Shown here: piece by piece, positions 23,401 to 32,100 of the stretch
Numbering within the stretch: the first letter of the stretch is position 1
Layout of the letters: each line of letters begins with the position of its first letter
Assembly (NCBI GenBank): GCA_944472155.2
Contig: OX235279.1
Location: forward strand, 115,932,110 to 115,996,109
DNA length: 64,000 nucleotides
Direction of reading: 5' to 3'
Source of the DNA: Trichobilharzia szidati
Taxonomy: Eukaryota; Platyhelminthes; Trematoda; Strigeidida; Schistosomatidae
The notes under the pieces: generated by a model
What the model was told of the DNA's origin: nothing
The model's database searches: none
The model's input: the letters and a program-made list of their open reading frames with translations, nothing else
Made by a program: the position numbers and the translations under genes

Positions 23401-26400
23401 CGATCATATTACATTCACTATTTTCAGTGCTCATGAAAGTGAGCATCTTTTGTAGTTGTGACACCTTAGCGTTCGGTATGGTTTAATTTAGTATTTCAGG
23501 TGCTGATATATTTTTTAAGCGCAAAAATGACTCCTAATCCCGAAATTTGATGGATCATGTTCGCCCAATATTTACATTCAATGTTTCTTTTGTCTTTTAG
23601 TTGCCATATCTGTTTTGCAAAATTGTAATATCATTCTACGTAACATATTGATGGAAAACTCGTCACATCACTTGTGTTTGTGTGAGAACCCTTAGTTTTC
23701 ATTTGCTTTACAACATAAGATACCACTGGTTTCAGAAACCCAACAGTTTTAAGACTAACGTCTCAGAACTGTATTGTTATTTTTCAATTTTTCCGTCAAA
23801 AATATTGCTCTAACAGCTTTACTTAATCGATACTTCCTTTCACTTATGAAGTATCGTACATATCTGGCGGCTTCTAGTCGCAAGTATGTGTAGTGCAAAA
23901 TTTCTAGCGTAAATTCAATCTAACTGACCTTCATTAACTGTGACTTTTTATTTATTTTAAAATTAGTTATCTCAACCGCTATGACACCCAGCCCCGGGGG
24001 GAGAACTTGTTACCTTACTATACAAGCCTATCTCAACTTGCTTTCTCCGTGGTTCCTGAATCTCGTATTCCCAGTACACAAAATGTATCATTTAATGCAC
24101 GTATAGAGGTAGAGAATGAGTCGGGTCAACCAACCGTAGCATATTTAACAACATCTCGGCTAACACAACCTTACTTCACGCGGAGTCGCAATCTTCTTCG
24201 TTGTCGAGACGAAAGCAGACGACGTGACATGGTTGTTCGTGGCAGTTTGGCAATCGCTTCCTTTTTGGATGAATTACCAGCAACAGAACATCAACTAGAA
24301 TCCTTATCTGTTGATGTTGCGTTTCATTCTGTAAGTTCTGTTTACCCTTAATTTATCAAGAAAAAATTATATGGTCCATTTAAAATGCAAATCTACAAGT
24401 TATTTATGTGAAGTCAACACTTAATTACTTAATTGTTGTGTATTGTAACAAAAATGCTACATATATTATTACTACTATTATTATTGTTTCCTTTAGTTCC
24501 TAGGGGAACATAGGGCTTTAGCCGTGCGTCTCCATTGCGTTCGGTTCTCTGCTAGAGTTTTCACCTGGTTCCACGTCTGCCCACACGTTTTCATCTCCTC
24601 TTCACATCACCTCCTCCAAGTCACCCTTGCACTGATGACCAACTCGCCGCTTCCCTTTTGGGTTCCACTCGAGTAATGGCTTGTCAGGTGATGTCACTTG
24701 ATGGTTTCCTCAGAGTATGGCCAATCCATCCCGATTTCTTCCTGCCTATTTGTTTCACAATCAATTCCTGCTGGGTTGGTTCGCTCCTAGAGATCCCTCA
24801 CTATTGCTGATCTTTTCTGGCCATCTGATCTTGAGTATTGAGCGAAGACAACTGCTAATGAATGTCTGTAGCTTGTTTGAGGTGCTCTTTGTGACACGCC
24901 AAGTCTCTGATCCGTATAGTAGCACTGACTTCACATTGGAGTTGAAAATCCGGATCTTATTTTTGATGCTGAGTGCTGTTGACCTCCACAGAGGCTTGAG
25001 AGTAGTGAAAGCTTGTCTTGCTTTTCCGATTCTTGCTTTGATATCCTCGTCAGTTCCGCCTGTAGTTGGAACGACGCTTCCCATGTTGGTAGGTAATGGA
25101 GGTTGTTTCTTTCAGGTTCCTCCCATTTATGCTGATTGTTGTCTGTTATTGTTGGCCAGGAATCTTCATCACTTCTGTCTTCTCAGTGTTCACCTGAAGG
25201 CCTATCTTCTCTAGATGCTTCTTCTGCCAACCTGTTGCTTTTCACTTGCATATCTTCCATTTTGTGGGAAATCAGACATATGTCATCGGCGAAGTCTAGA
25301 TACGCCAAGTTTTCTGTGTGGGTCCATTTTATGCCTGTCTCCTTGTTGCCCACTACCTGTCGCACTATCCAGTCTACCGCATTCAGGAAAATCATTGCAA
25401 ATAGTAGGCATCTAGCCAGTCTTGTTTTATTCCCATCTTCACTTCGAAGGATTCCGTAAGTTTCCCGTTGTGGATTACTTGGCATGCAGCATTGTACAAC
25501 TGTTGGATGAGATGTATGATTGTCAGCGGCACCCCGTAATAGCGAAGTAGTTGCCAAATCACCTCTCGATCGACGCTGTCGAAGGCCATTCCAAAGTCGA
25601 TGAAGTTGAGATAGAGAGGTGACTGTCATTCCAAGTTTTGTTCAATGATGATCCGTAATGTGGCGATGTGATCAATGCATGACTTGTTTCTCCTGAATCC
25701 AGCCTGTTCCGGTCGAAGTTTTTCATCCAGGGGATGTTTGATTCTCTCCAGGATGATGCGGCTTAGTATTTTGCTTGGGATGGACAGGAGCATAATTCCG
25801 CGCCAGTTCTTGCATTGACTTAGGTCTCCTTTCTATGGTAGTTTGAATAAGTATCCTTTCTTCCAATCCTCGGGTACTTTGCCCTCTTTCCACACCTTCT
25901 CCAGTAGTGGTGTCATCAAGTCCATTTTCAACGCGTCTGCTGGGATTCTATCTGGTCCTGCTGCTTTTCCAGTATTTAGCATCTTGATTGTCTTCAGGAT
26001 TTCTGTTTTCGTCGGATGGCTGATGTCCACTGGTAGCTCTGCTTCGGCTGTTGTTACTATTGGGCGCGTTGTGGGCGGCGGTCGAGCCAAATATGAGTAT
26101 CAAATTGAAAAGTAAATGTTTCTCCGCTCAATCCTTTTACTTTTTAAATGTCAAAATGGGGACTTTCTCTATATAAAATCAAACCTGTATTAATCTTCAT
26201 TGGGGAAACAAACACCGGTGTAACTAAGTTAATCCTTTTGGATTCTGATTTTTACCACTTTTTGTTGTGTTATCCGTTTTTCTTGTTATGATCTGCATTG
26301 TTTTCCGTTGGACAGATAGTCAGCTTTGTGATAGATTTTGAAAATATTCACATTTCTGTACATATTATCATCTTGGCTTTTTGAAATTTGTACAGGAAAA

Positions 26401-27612
26401 CCAAATGTTGTTCACCTTTGGTGGGGTATTTTATGAAGTCGCGCCAATCGCTTCGTCTGCGATGACTTCAACTCCCGAAAAGTCTGTTCGCAAAATACTA
26501 CGTTGTTTCACACGAACCATGATATTAGCTGCCCCTGGTGGCCATGTCATACAGGACGACTTTATTATATCAAACCCAAGTACTTCTCTGTGTAAAGTAA
26601 GTAATATTCATTTCCGATATCATTGCTTCCACTTCGTCTGACACACCCGAAAGAGCTTTTAGCGAATTTATGATTCATTACAATGAATTTTGTCCCACTG
26701 ATCGGAATCTATCGGTTAAATATGTCTAGCAAGTCATACACTACTACAATAAGATTTCAAAGCAGTTTTCTGTTGCTTGACTGGTATGATAGATGCAATA
26801 ATACGTAAACAAATCAATTACACTCAACCCACTCCCAAATCGAACTTCCTCCAGAGATGAAGCCTAGCGGGTATTACACGATTTTGTTATTTATATCATA
26901 CTACAGAAAGCTGTTAACGTTCACAAGCAAGATACATGGCGTATTGGTACTGTTTAGGAAACTGATTCCTGAAATCCTAATGTTTTCTCTATCAGGGGCA
27001 GCTATTCCTCCACGAGAAAGCAAAGTGTGTAACACTAACAGAGAAGAGAGCTTCACAACCAGTTACCAGAATATCAAATGCTTATGTTTAGAATGTTGCG
27101 TATTCTCTACAGTCTGAAATGTAGTTGATAATGCGCTTTCAGTTATTCAGTATGAACAAAATTAGTCGTTAAACTATGCACTGCATATGACATTTGAGGA
27201 AGAAAGCATCAAAATGGGATTCGGATAGTTTATTAAATTCAGTTGAATTAATTATTCTTCCCCTCAATGTTAATTAACGGCAATTGATTTTTCCACTCAT
27301 TTTCTACTTTTACAAATAATTTAAAGCTAACATTCTTAATCATTCTCACTCTAGAAATATATAACTGAAATGGCTACAAAATCTAGAAAAGTGAATCCAA
27401 CTCCCACACAACAACCTGCATCAAATGTTAATTTGTCTATACCTGATGCTAGAGAGCCTATTCTAACTGAATTCAGTCGACGTACTGGCATGAACATACC
27501 TTTTTCGAAACAGTGCTTAGAAGAATTCGCATGGGATGTGAATGCTGCTTTCAAAGCTTTTGAAACTATGAACTCATCAGGAAAAATTCCTATTGAAGCA
27601 TTTATTCCATGA
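14309..27612 (+). CDS. NXF1: Nuclear RNA export factor 1 (NXF1/TAP), nine exons found, N-terminus missing
   Basis: NXF1 is the main mRNA export receptor. It binds processed mRNPs through adaptors, pairs with NXT1/p15 and crosses the nuclear pore by contacting FG repeats. Joining 14309-14445, 16470-16688, 19615-19950, 20458-20696, 22033-22069, 22845-22993, 23967-24330, 26396-26596 and 27355-27612 gives 645 residues plus stop, with every intron GT-AG and phases consistent. Human NXF1 has 619 residues. Domain order on this partial chain: basic N-terminal segment (1-65), RRM-like domain from EVWVRITV (about 66-148), leucine-rich repeats (about 160-325; LSVLNLSSNRL, IERIDLSSNPL), NTF2-like domain (about 360-550; FTFGGVFYEV), and C-terminal UBA-like TAP-C (about 585-645; SRRTGMNIPFSKQCLEE). 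Introns reach 2.9 kb and are full of transposon debris. The start codon is not found. Confidence 0.92.
14720..15800 (+). mobile_element. RTE-B (SR2/Perere-3-like) 3' fragment in an NXF1 intron
   Basis: Plus-strand remnant from the reverse transcriptase active-site region (the bases for EYADDIVLL at about 14755-14785) to the 3' end, whose last recognisable motif encodes the terminal untranslated run near 15750-15800. The C-terminal domain (LKVEDVKRLVVFHHKCLRS, 15160-15220) is split over frames. It is nearly identical to the minus-strand copy at 30300-31260, including the same disabling changes. Confidence 0.8.
16470..16688 (+). CDS. NXF1: NXF1 exon b (RRM-like domain)
   Basis: Acceptor TTTAG ends at 16469 and donor GTAAGT starts at 16689; phase 0 at both ends. 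It encodes a Ser/Gly linker, then EVWVRITV as the first RRM strand, a helix around LQRIIIAAVG, and FYNTCVEGKNFLTYAKVRQ. The spacing of the conserved Trp to the third strand matches NXF1. Confidence 0.88.
17571..17901 (+). repeat. Left arm of a ~320-bp inverted repeat in an NXF1 intron
   Basis: This stretch is the reverse complement of 18628-18937 with moderate divergence and small indels. The best-matching end reads TGTTGCCTGGCCCTTGTC (about 17870-17887). It does not resemble an element I know; an AATAAA-like string near its end suggests a retroposed or terminal-repeat origin. Confidence 0.75.
18357..18646 (-). mobile_element. RTE-B fragment flanked by a 19-bp direct repeat
   Basis: The sequence TTGTAACAACAGAAGACAA occurs at 18357-18375 and again at 18628-18646. 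Between them lies an RTE-B piece in minus orientation, with an internal deletion compared with the 58.5-59.2 kb copy and missing its extreme 3' end. The duplicated sequence is also the terminal part of the inverted-repeat unit, so the fragment appears to have inserted into that unit and duplicated its target. Confidence 0.7.
18628..18937 (-). repeat. Right arm of the ~320-bp inverted repeat
   Basis: Reverse complement of 17571-17901; arms are about 730 bp apart. A transcript of the intron could fold into a long imperfect hairpin. Confidence 0.75.
19615..19950 (+). CDS. NXF1: NXF1 exon c (end of RRM, start of LRR)
   Basis: Acceptor TTTTTCAG ends at 19614 and donor GTAAAT starts at 19951; 112 codons, phase 0 at both ends. 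The first residues (VHNYRKSLQNARDALQ) close the RRM-like fold, and DITIVPEP is its last strand. A Ser-rich linker follows, then the helix PETWIEALKQCFVQRY and the first leucine-rich unit (TRTLDLSSLHTDPDLL). Confidence 0.9.
20458..20696 (+). CDS. NXF1: NXF1 exon d (leucine-rich repeats)
   Basis: Acceptor CTCAAG ends at 20457 and donor GTGAGT starts at 20697; it ends in phase 2. It encodes LSVLNLSSNRLTHL, IERIDLSSNPLSGI and LVELDLTETPL, three repeats of the LxxLxLSxN type as in the NXF1 LRR domain. Confidence 0.92.
21326..21405 (+). repeat. Intronic hairpin repeat, copy 1
   Basis: About 80 bases are shared with 23393-23475 in another intron of the same gene. The centre (21360-21377) is a perfect 7-bp hairpin, TGCTCAC/GTGAGCA with loop TAAA. 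Confidence 0.7.
21480..21640 (-). mobile_element. Penelope-like 3'-end remnant in an NXF1 intron
   Basis: The minus strand matches the 3' ends at 1200-1260 and 63380-63440, including the GCAG-CTGATGA...GAAA region. Only the terminal segment is recognisable. Confidence 0.6.
21555..21604 (-). ncRNA. Hammerhead-like fold at Penelope 3' end (core intact)
   Basis: Minus strand: stem I GCAG (21604-21601) with CTGC (21558-21555), core CTGATGA (21600-21594), 9-nt minimal stem II region, GAAA (21584-21581), a three-pair stem III, and a TU-type triplet ending at 21559. Core bases are all as required, but stems I and III are short. Confidence 0.5.
22033..22069 (+). CDS. NXF1: NXF1 exon e (37-nt micro-exon)
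   Basis: Acceptor CCTAG ends at 22032 and donor GTGAGT starts at 22070. One base completes an Ala codon split with exon d, then 12 codons encode KLQKILPTIKRL. This supplies the helix and strand that close the LRR domain, exactly where other NXF1 proteins have their RERFPKLLRLDG-like segment. Without it the frame would break between exons d and f. Confidence 0.85.
22845..22993 (+). CDS. NXF1: NXF1 exon f (LRR end to NTF2-like start)
   Basis: Acceptor TTTCAG ends at 22844 and donor GTGAGT starts at 22994; starts in phase 0 and ends in phase 2. Encodes NGQDLPQTVQF (end of LRR), a Pro/Gln linker, and NDEVKTALLSFLK, the first NTF2-like helix. Confidence 0.88.
23393..23475 (+). repeat. Intronic hairpin repeat, copy 2
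   Basis: Matches 21326-21405. The hairpin at 23428-23445 keeps its stem with one G-T wobble. Confidence 0.7.
23967..24330 (+). CDS. NXF1: NXF1 exon g (NTF2-like domain)
   Basis: Acceptor ATTAG ends at 23966 and donor GTAAGT starts at 24331. Begins with one base of a split Leu codon, then YLNRYDTQPRGENLLPYY, which matches the NTF2-like helix followed by the Asp-rich turn. FTRSRNLLR and ASFLDELPATEHQLESL correspond to the conserved 'FLNELPKT' region of NXF1, and DVAFHS starts a core strand. Confidence 0.92.
24480..26083 (-). mobile_element. RTE-like retrotransposon (family A) 3' half in an NXF1 intron
   Basis: Minus-strand copy, 5'-truncated at about 26083, ending in the ATT-rich tail at 24470-24490. 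Pieces of the pol frame are easy to read: KEGKVPEDWKKGYLFKL (25840-25900), MAFDSVDREVIWQLLRYYGV (25530-25590), LDFADDICLISH (about 25270-25310) and SVLLYGSETWRVTKS (about 24890-24930). Frameshifts separate them. It corresponds to positions of roughly 43290-44885 in the longer copy. Confidence 0.85.
26396..26596 (+). CDS. NXF1: NXF1 exon h (NTF2-like domain end)
   Basis: Acceptor TACAG ends at 26395 and donor GTAAGT starts at 26597; 67 codons in phase 0. ENQMLFTFGGVFYEV and LRCFTRTMILAAPGG match the last strands of the NTF2-like domain, the surface that pairs with NXT1. Confidence 0.92.
27355..27612 (+). CDS. NXF1: NXF1 exon i (TAP-C / UBA-like end)
   Basis: Acceptor CTCTAG ends at 27354; the stop TGA is at 27610-27612. 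A Pro/Ser linker precedes the UBA-like domain: LTEFSRRTGMNIPFSKQCLE, then FAWDVNAAFKAFE and GKIPIEAFIP. This domain binds FG nucleoporins. The usual NWD triplet reads AWD here. Confidence 0.93.
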   Translation, partial: KYITEMATKSRKVNPTPTQQPASNVNLSIPDAREPILTEFSRRTGMNIPFSKQCLEEFAWDVNAAFKAFETMNSSGKIPIEAFIP

Positions 27613-27866
27613 ATTCAATCACGAAGTATTAACATTTGTATTTCTTCAGTTCATATATATTATTTCCGTGTATTATTATATTCTGATATGTCGCAGTTTG
27701 TCGTTAGTTCAGTTGCTTGTAGAGTACTATTCGTCATGTTTTTTTATCCAGTTGAGAGAGATTATTCATCAGAAAGTTTGATGTCACCTGCATTTTTTTT
27801 GTGTGTGAGTGTGTTGCGCTCGTTCTGCTAACCCGAAATATATATCTGTTGGGAAATTACTTTTTC

Positions 27867-27872
27867 AATAAA
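27867..27872 (+). terminator. Candidate poly(A) signal for NXF1
   Basis: AATAAA lies 255 bases after the NXF1 stop and is followed by an A-rich run. It is the first good signal downstream; not otherwise tested. Confidence 0.45.
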
Positions 27873-28337
27873 AAAAACAAACTAAAAAATCTGCAAAGTG
27901 AAGTGTTCCCATTAAAAAAAATGCTAAAACAGTACCGAATCCCAACAAGACAAAAAAAGATAAACGGGTCAAAGAAAGAACTTGAGCGATGTATGTTGTG
28001 GTCTGATTGCTATCAGGTGTACATCATCAACTCCTGATGTATTAGTCGCTTGACCAAGATGAAAAGTGTGGCGATATAATGCTCTACAGTAGTTGGATTA
28101 TCGATAAATTGTTGCATTATCGGAATATATATGTATACACTCACAATATAATATTTCCATATGTACTTAAAACTTTTTATTATTCTTTGTGTTTATGAAC
28201 AACTGATTATTACTCTGCTTTATAAACTGCTTATAATCCTGTTATTTTTTGGGTTGATTTTCTGTTCAGTTTTTATGTACATTCTTTGATTGTGATTGAA
28301 AGTCAGTAAAAACAATTGTATTATCTGAATATGACTT

Positions 28338-28343
28338 TTTATT
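28338..28343 (-). terminator. Candidate poly(A) signal for the minus-strand gene
   Basis: AATAAA on the minus strand (TTTATT on plus), about 295 bases beyond the stop at 28636. Confidence 0.4.
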
Positions 28344-28635
28344 TTGCTCAATTCAAAAAGAGATAATAAACAAAATTCGTCATCATATAGTTGGTATTGT
28401 ATAATCAAAAGTTGTGAAATATCTCCTATTACAATCATAAAGCAAGGCCAGTTGAGGAAAAGCAGGCATGATTACGCTGTCCAGGTACAAATAGAATCTA
28501 AGCAGAAAGTATAAGATGAGGCTTTACAGTTTCTCATTTCAATGTCAAAAATGATTTCATTTGCTTGTGTTTAGTGCTTTAAGGAGAAATTCGGAATTAC
28601 GAAAAATACTTCTAATCATTTGGCTTCGTTTATCC

Positions 28636-29118
28636 TCACGTTTCGATATCACAGTTAGTCATGTCTTGTGAATTATCTTTGCTTCCAGGTTCAGTACTCG
28701 TTGATTCCTCTGTAGTGACCACCCCACTTGTGTGTGCTTCGTCATTAGTGTTCTGCTTAGTGGTTATTTTGGGGCAGTTTTCAAGCAGTAGTGGCTGATC
28801 ACTCTTCTCAAAGTTTCGCAGCGAGGGAAGTGAGTGGAAGCGATATAACCTGTCCACTGTTTGTTCACATATGGAATGGGTGTAACCGTCATTCTGAGAA
28901 AGTTCACTGTCGTATATTCCCAAAGTTAGGAAGGACCTAGCCCTATCATGACTATGTATGTCGAAAAATTCACAGCCAATGTCCTGTTCGTAAAATGCTG
29001 AATCTGCATTTATTTCATGCTGTCCCACCACCTCATCACCATTAACTTGATTTTCTCCATGACTGTCCATTTCGCCAACGGATTTATCATTGTTCGTCTC
29101 GGAGTTCTCGGGAGTTTT
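28636..29118 (-). CDS. Minus-strand gene, last exon
   Basis: Acceptor AACAG precedes 29118; stop at 28636-28638. Encodes KTPENSETNN..., an acidic, Ser/Thr-rich C-terminus of 160 residues with DIHSHDRARSFLTLG and VDRLYRFHSLPSLRNF as the only less polar stretches. No domain recognised. Phase 0 matches the preceding exon. Confidence 0.72.
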   Translation of the reverse strand, partial: KTPENSETNNDKSVGEMDSHGENQVNGDEVVGQHEINADSAFYEQDIGCEFFDIHSHDRARSFLTLGIYDSELSQNDGYTHSICEQTVDRLYRFHSLPSLRNFEKSDQPLLLENCPKITTKQNTNDEAHTSGVVTTEESTSTEPGSKDNSQDMTNCDIET

Positions 29119-32100
29119 CTGTTATAAAAATAAATCGAAAGTTGTGAACTATGTTCAGTGAAATACAAGAATAAAATAGCCCACAAGATATTCACATACA
29201 TATAAGAATTTAACTTACTCGTTTTTCATCGTGATGAGAATGTCTGCTCCCTAAAAATTATATAAGCATGTCACACACTAATCGATTGTTTTTGAGTTTT
29301 CTGAATTGGAGAAAAGGCGGCTCATCTGTCTAGGTTTTCGGCCCCAGCCCCTGTGTTTGACATTCGAACACTGTCCGATTCAAACAACTATTCCTGAGCA
29401 TACGAATGGCGTCATCGACCGTCGCACTGTGAGTGTGACAGTTGTATTCAGATTCAAAAGGTTATTGACTGCCATTCCATTTTCTACATTTGACTTAACC
29501 TTAATACAGTCTGGCAGCTACTAACAACAAAATTCAAGTGCTAATATTGTCGTGCAAGGGTAACTTGTTTATTTCATATAAAGTGATTATTATCATTCTC
29601 TTAGATTCAAAGTGGGGCATAGGGAAGGATTCAGCAAATAGAAGGAAACTCAGCAATTGCAATGCATGCACTAGTGCATGATAGGGCGGGACGGAGTTAT
29701 AATTTTGAAAAGTAATGTAGGTAGGTGGAGAGATAACTGAATCGTTGTTCATCGAATCTACGCTCAACATATACAACAGGAATGACTCACCACCAACACC
29801 GGAGATATTGAAAATATTACTACCAATCAAGTCAAGGGATAGAAAGTAATGGAATTATATAGATGAAGTTTGGAAGTTATGTGAGTGCCTTGATTTGATT
29901 ATGAGAAGTAAATGGTGCTTGAAACGTCATTGGTAAATATTACTGTACACTGTGTGATCGTATAAAACAAATTCACTATATGATGGAATTACACTATCAC
30001 AGTGTCCAGGTTTTATTACATCAATTTACTCTTGTTTTTAGTATCGAGGCTTCGAATTCCCCATTATTTGCTTCGCTACTCTCGCTTTCCTTAAGGGTCT
30101 TCATACTGGTCCGTAGCCATTCACTAGCAATGTTATCCTTATTTATTTGATTTCCTTGTTCAGTATTTTCTGGGTGATTATTTAGGCTCCTGGTTCGATT
30201 ACATTACATTTAACTGAAAATAGCTACACCGATTTTGGGTGGGATGAGTTAAAGCCCAAGTATCGGTTTTGTATCACTGACAGGTTGGTTTCAACGTAGG
30301 ACTTTGCACCGATGTGCAGCAGTTCGAGTTACCACACTCCATGTAACACACAAAGGAAGAGAAGGGAGTACAGAAAGATTCAAAACAGAAATATGAAGGA
30401 AAAAGAATAGTAATATCGAAGAACCACATAGTTTTATTCGATATTATAAATCATAAAAAGTGAGTGCACCTGTGCCACTGAGAACGAATTTGAGCTATCA
30501 CACCAATTGCCTCCAGCCATTGGTTCTCACCATCCCGAGGACAACAACCAGTCAGGAAGTCTACACCTCCCTACATGGTCGGCTTAAACTAACCTTTGTG
30601 GATTTCATCGATTGATGAAGCCATGTTTTGGTTTGACCACACCACTAGCTCTTTCCCAACCTCATCAATCCTATTTCAGCTAACATTCCCCATTGTCGAG
30701 GATGGCGATGGCTAGGCCTGCATACATAACACATGTCTGAACTATCTTAATCGGTGCAACTTCACAACATCATCGATTGATTTCCTCTCCTTACCTACCA
30801 CTTGACGGAAGCCTAATGTCAATGTTGCTCACCCTACTATACCACTTAACATGTTAGATAGAACGCAGGCACTTATGATGAAAAACAACTAGCCTTTTCA
30901 CGTCTTCCACTTTCAGTGGCCATGTCTCGTTCACAACCATAAAGGAGGACGTAGCGAACTGCTGCTGTGCAGTACACACGTCCTTCGATTGACAGTCGGA
31001 TACCACGTCTACTAAGTCAGAGACAGTGTAAATTGACCGATGCGAAACTAGCATTCTGTATCCATGCTCAGGTTTCCTCAGTGATCAACTTGCTGATGCA
31101 ACTCCCTAAATATGTGAAGTGGTCAACACACGTAGCCACCACTTCACTAGCTTTCTTTAAGCTAGGAATTAGTCACTGTTGTTCAGTCCTGTAGCATCAT
31201 CTTACATTTGACAGCAGGCGCGAATCACATGCCAAACACTCGAAGATTGGTGCTCAAGGTGTTGAGAAGACTGCATTTTATCAGCGTTTTATCACCACAG
31301 TTGTCAGGTGACAACTCGCTGTAAGCTCTCACCTGGCTGACTGCATGAGTTCGTTTGAGTAGAGTGAGTGCCTTGATCAGTGCGCTGTATTTCCTCGGTA
31401 TTCCGTTCACAGCCAGAAACCGCCATGGTACCTCTCGGTCGATTGTTGGACACCGACGGTAACTATGCCTATGTTCCAGAATCCTCCGAAGGGTGAAGAT
31501 CTGGTCTGTACACCCTTTTTCTTGTCTAAAACCTGCATGATTTTCTCGTGTTTGTTTCTCCCGAGCACCACTCAGTCTACGCATGCTTATCGAGTCTGCT
31601 ACTTCAGATACCATATTAGTCAAGCTAATCCCCCTATGATTATCGCAGGAAGACCTGTTTGCCTTCTTGTATGTCGGGATAACCAATGACTTACACCAAC
31701 CCAGCGGAACTACCTCTGATTCCCAGACGCTACCTAGTATCTTAGTTAACGCAGACAGTAAACCGTCTCCACCGTCCTTAAACACCTGTGGAGTGATCCC
31801 ATCAGGTCCCACTGCTCTGCCTCGTTTCAGATTAGAGACAGCTTTTGTAACCTCAGTTACGGACGTAGGGTTCGTGTTTATATCCCATTCAGAGAGGTGT
31901 TGGGTAAGTTGAGCGCGGCAGTAGGCTAGCTAAATTCCCCCTCAAAGTGTCCTTTCCAAAGTTCTAGTCGTCTATTCTGGGAGGTAATCATGGTGCCATT
32001 CTTCTCAGAGATTGTTTCACTTATCGTTTGCCTTTTATCACCTGTTTCCCTGATAAGCCTAAGAACTCCATTATGGATAAGATTTTATTTTGATAAATCA

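Noticed and set aside
24717..25629. Possible host gene inside NXF1 on either strand
   Set aside because: All frames here are pieces of RTE-A; the same motifs occur in the 41.8-44.9 kb element.
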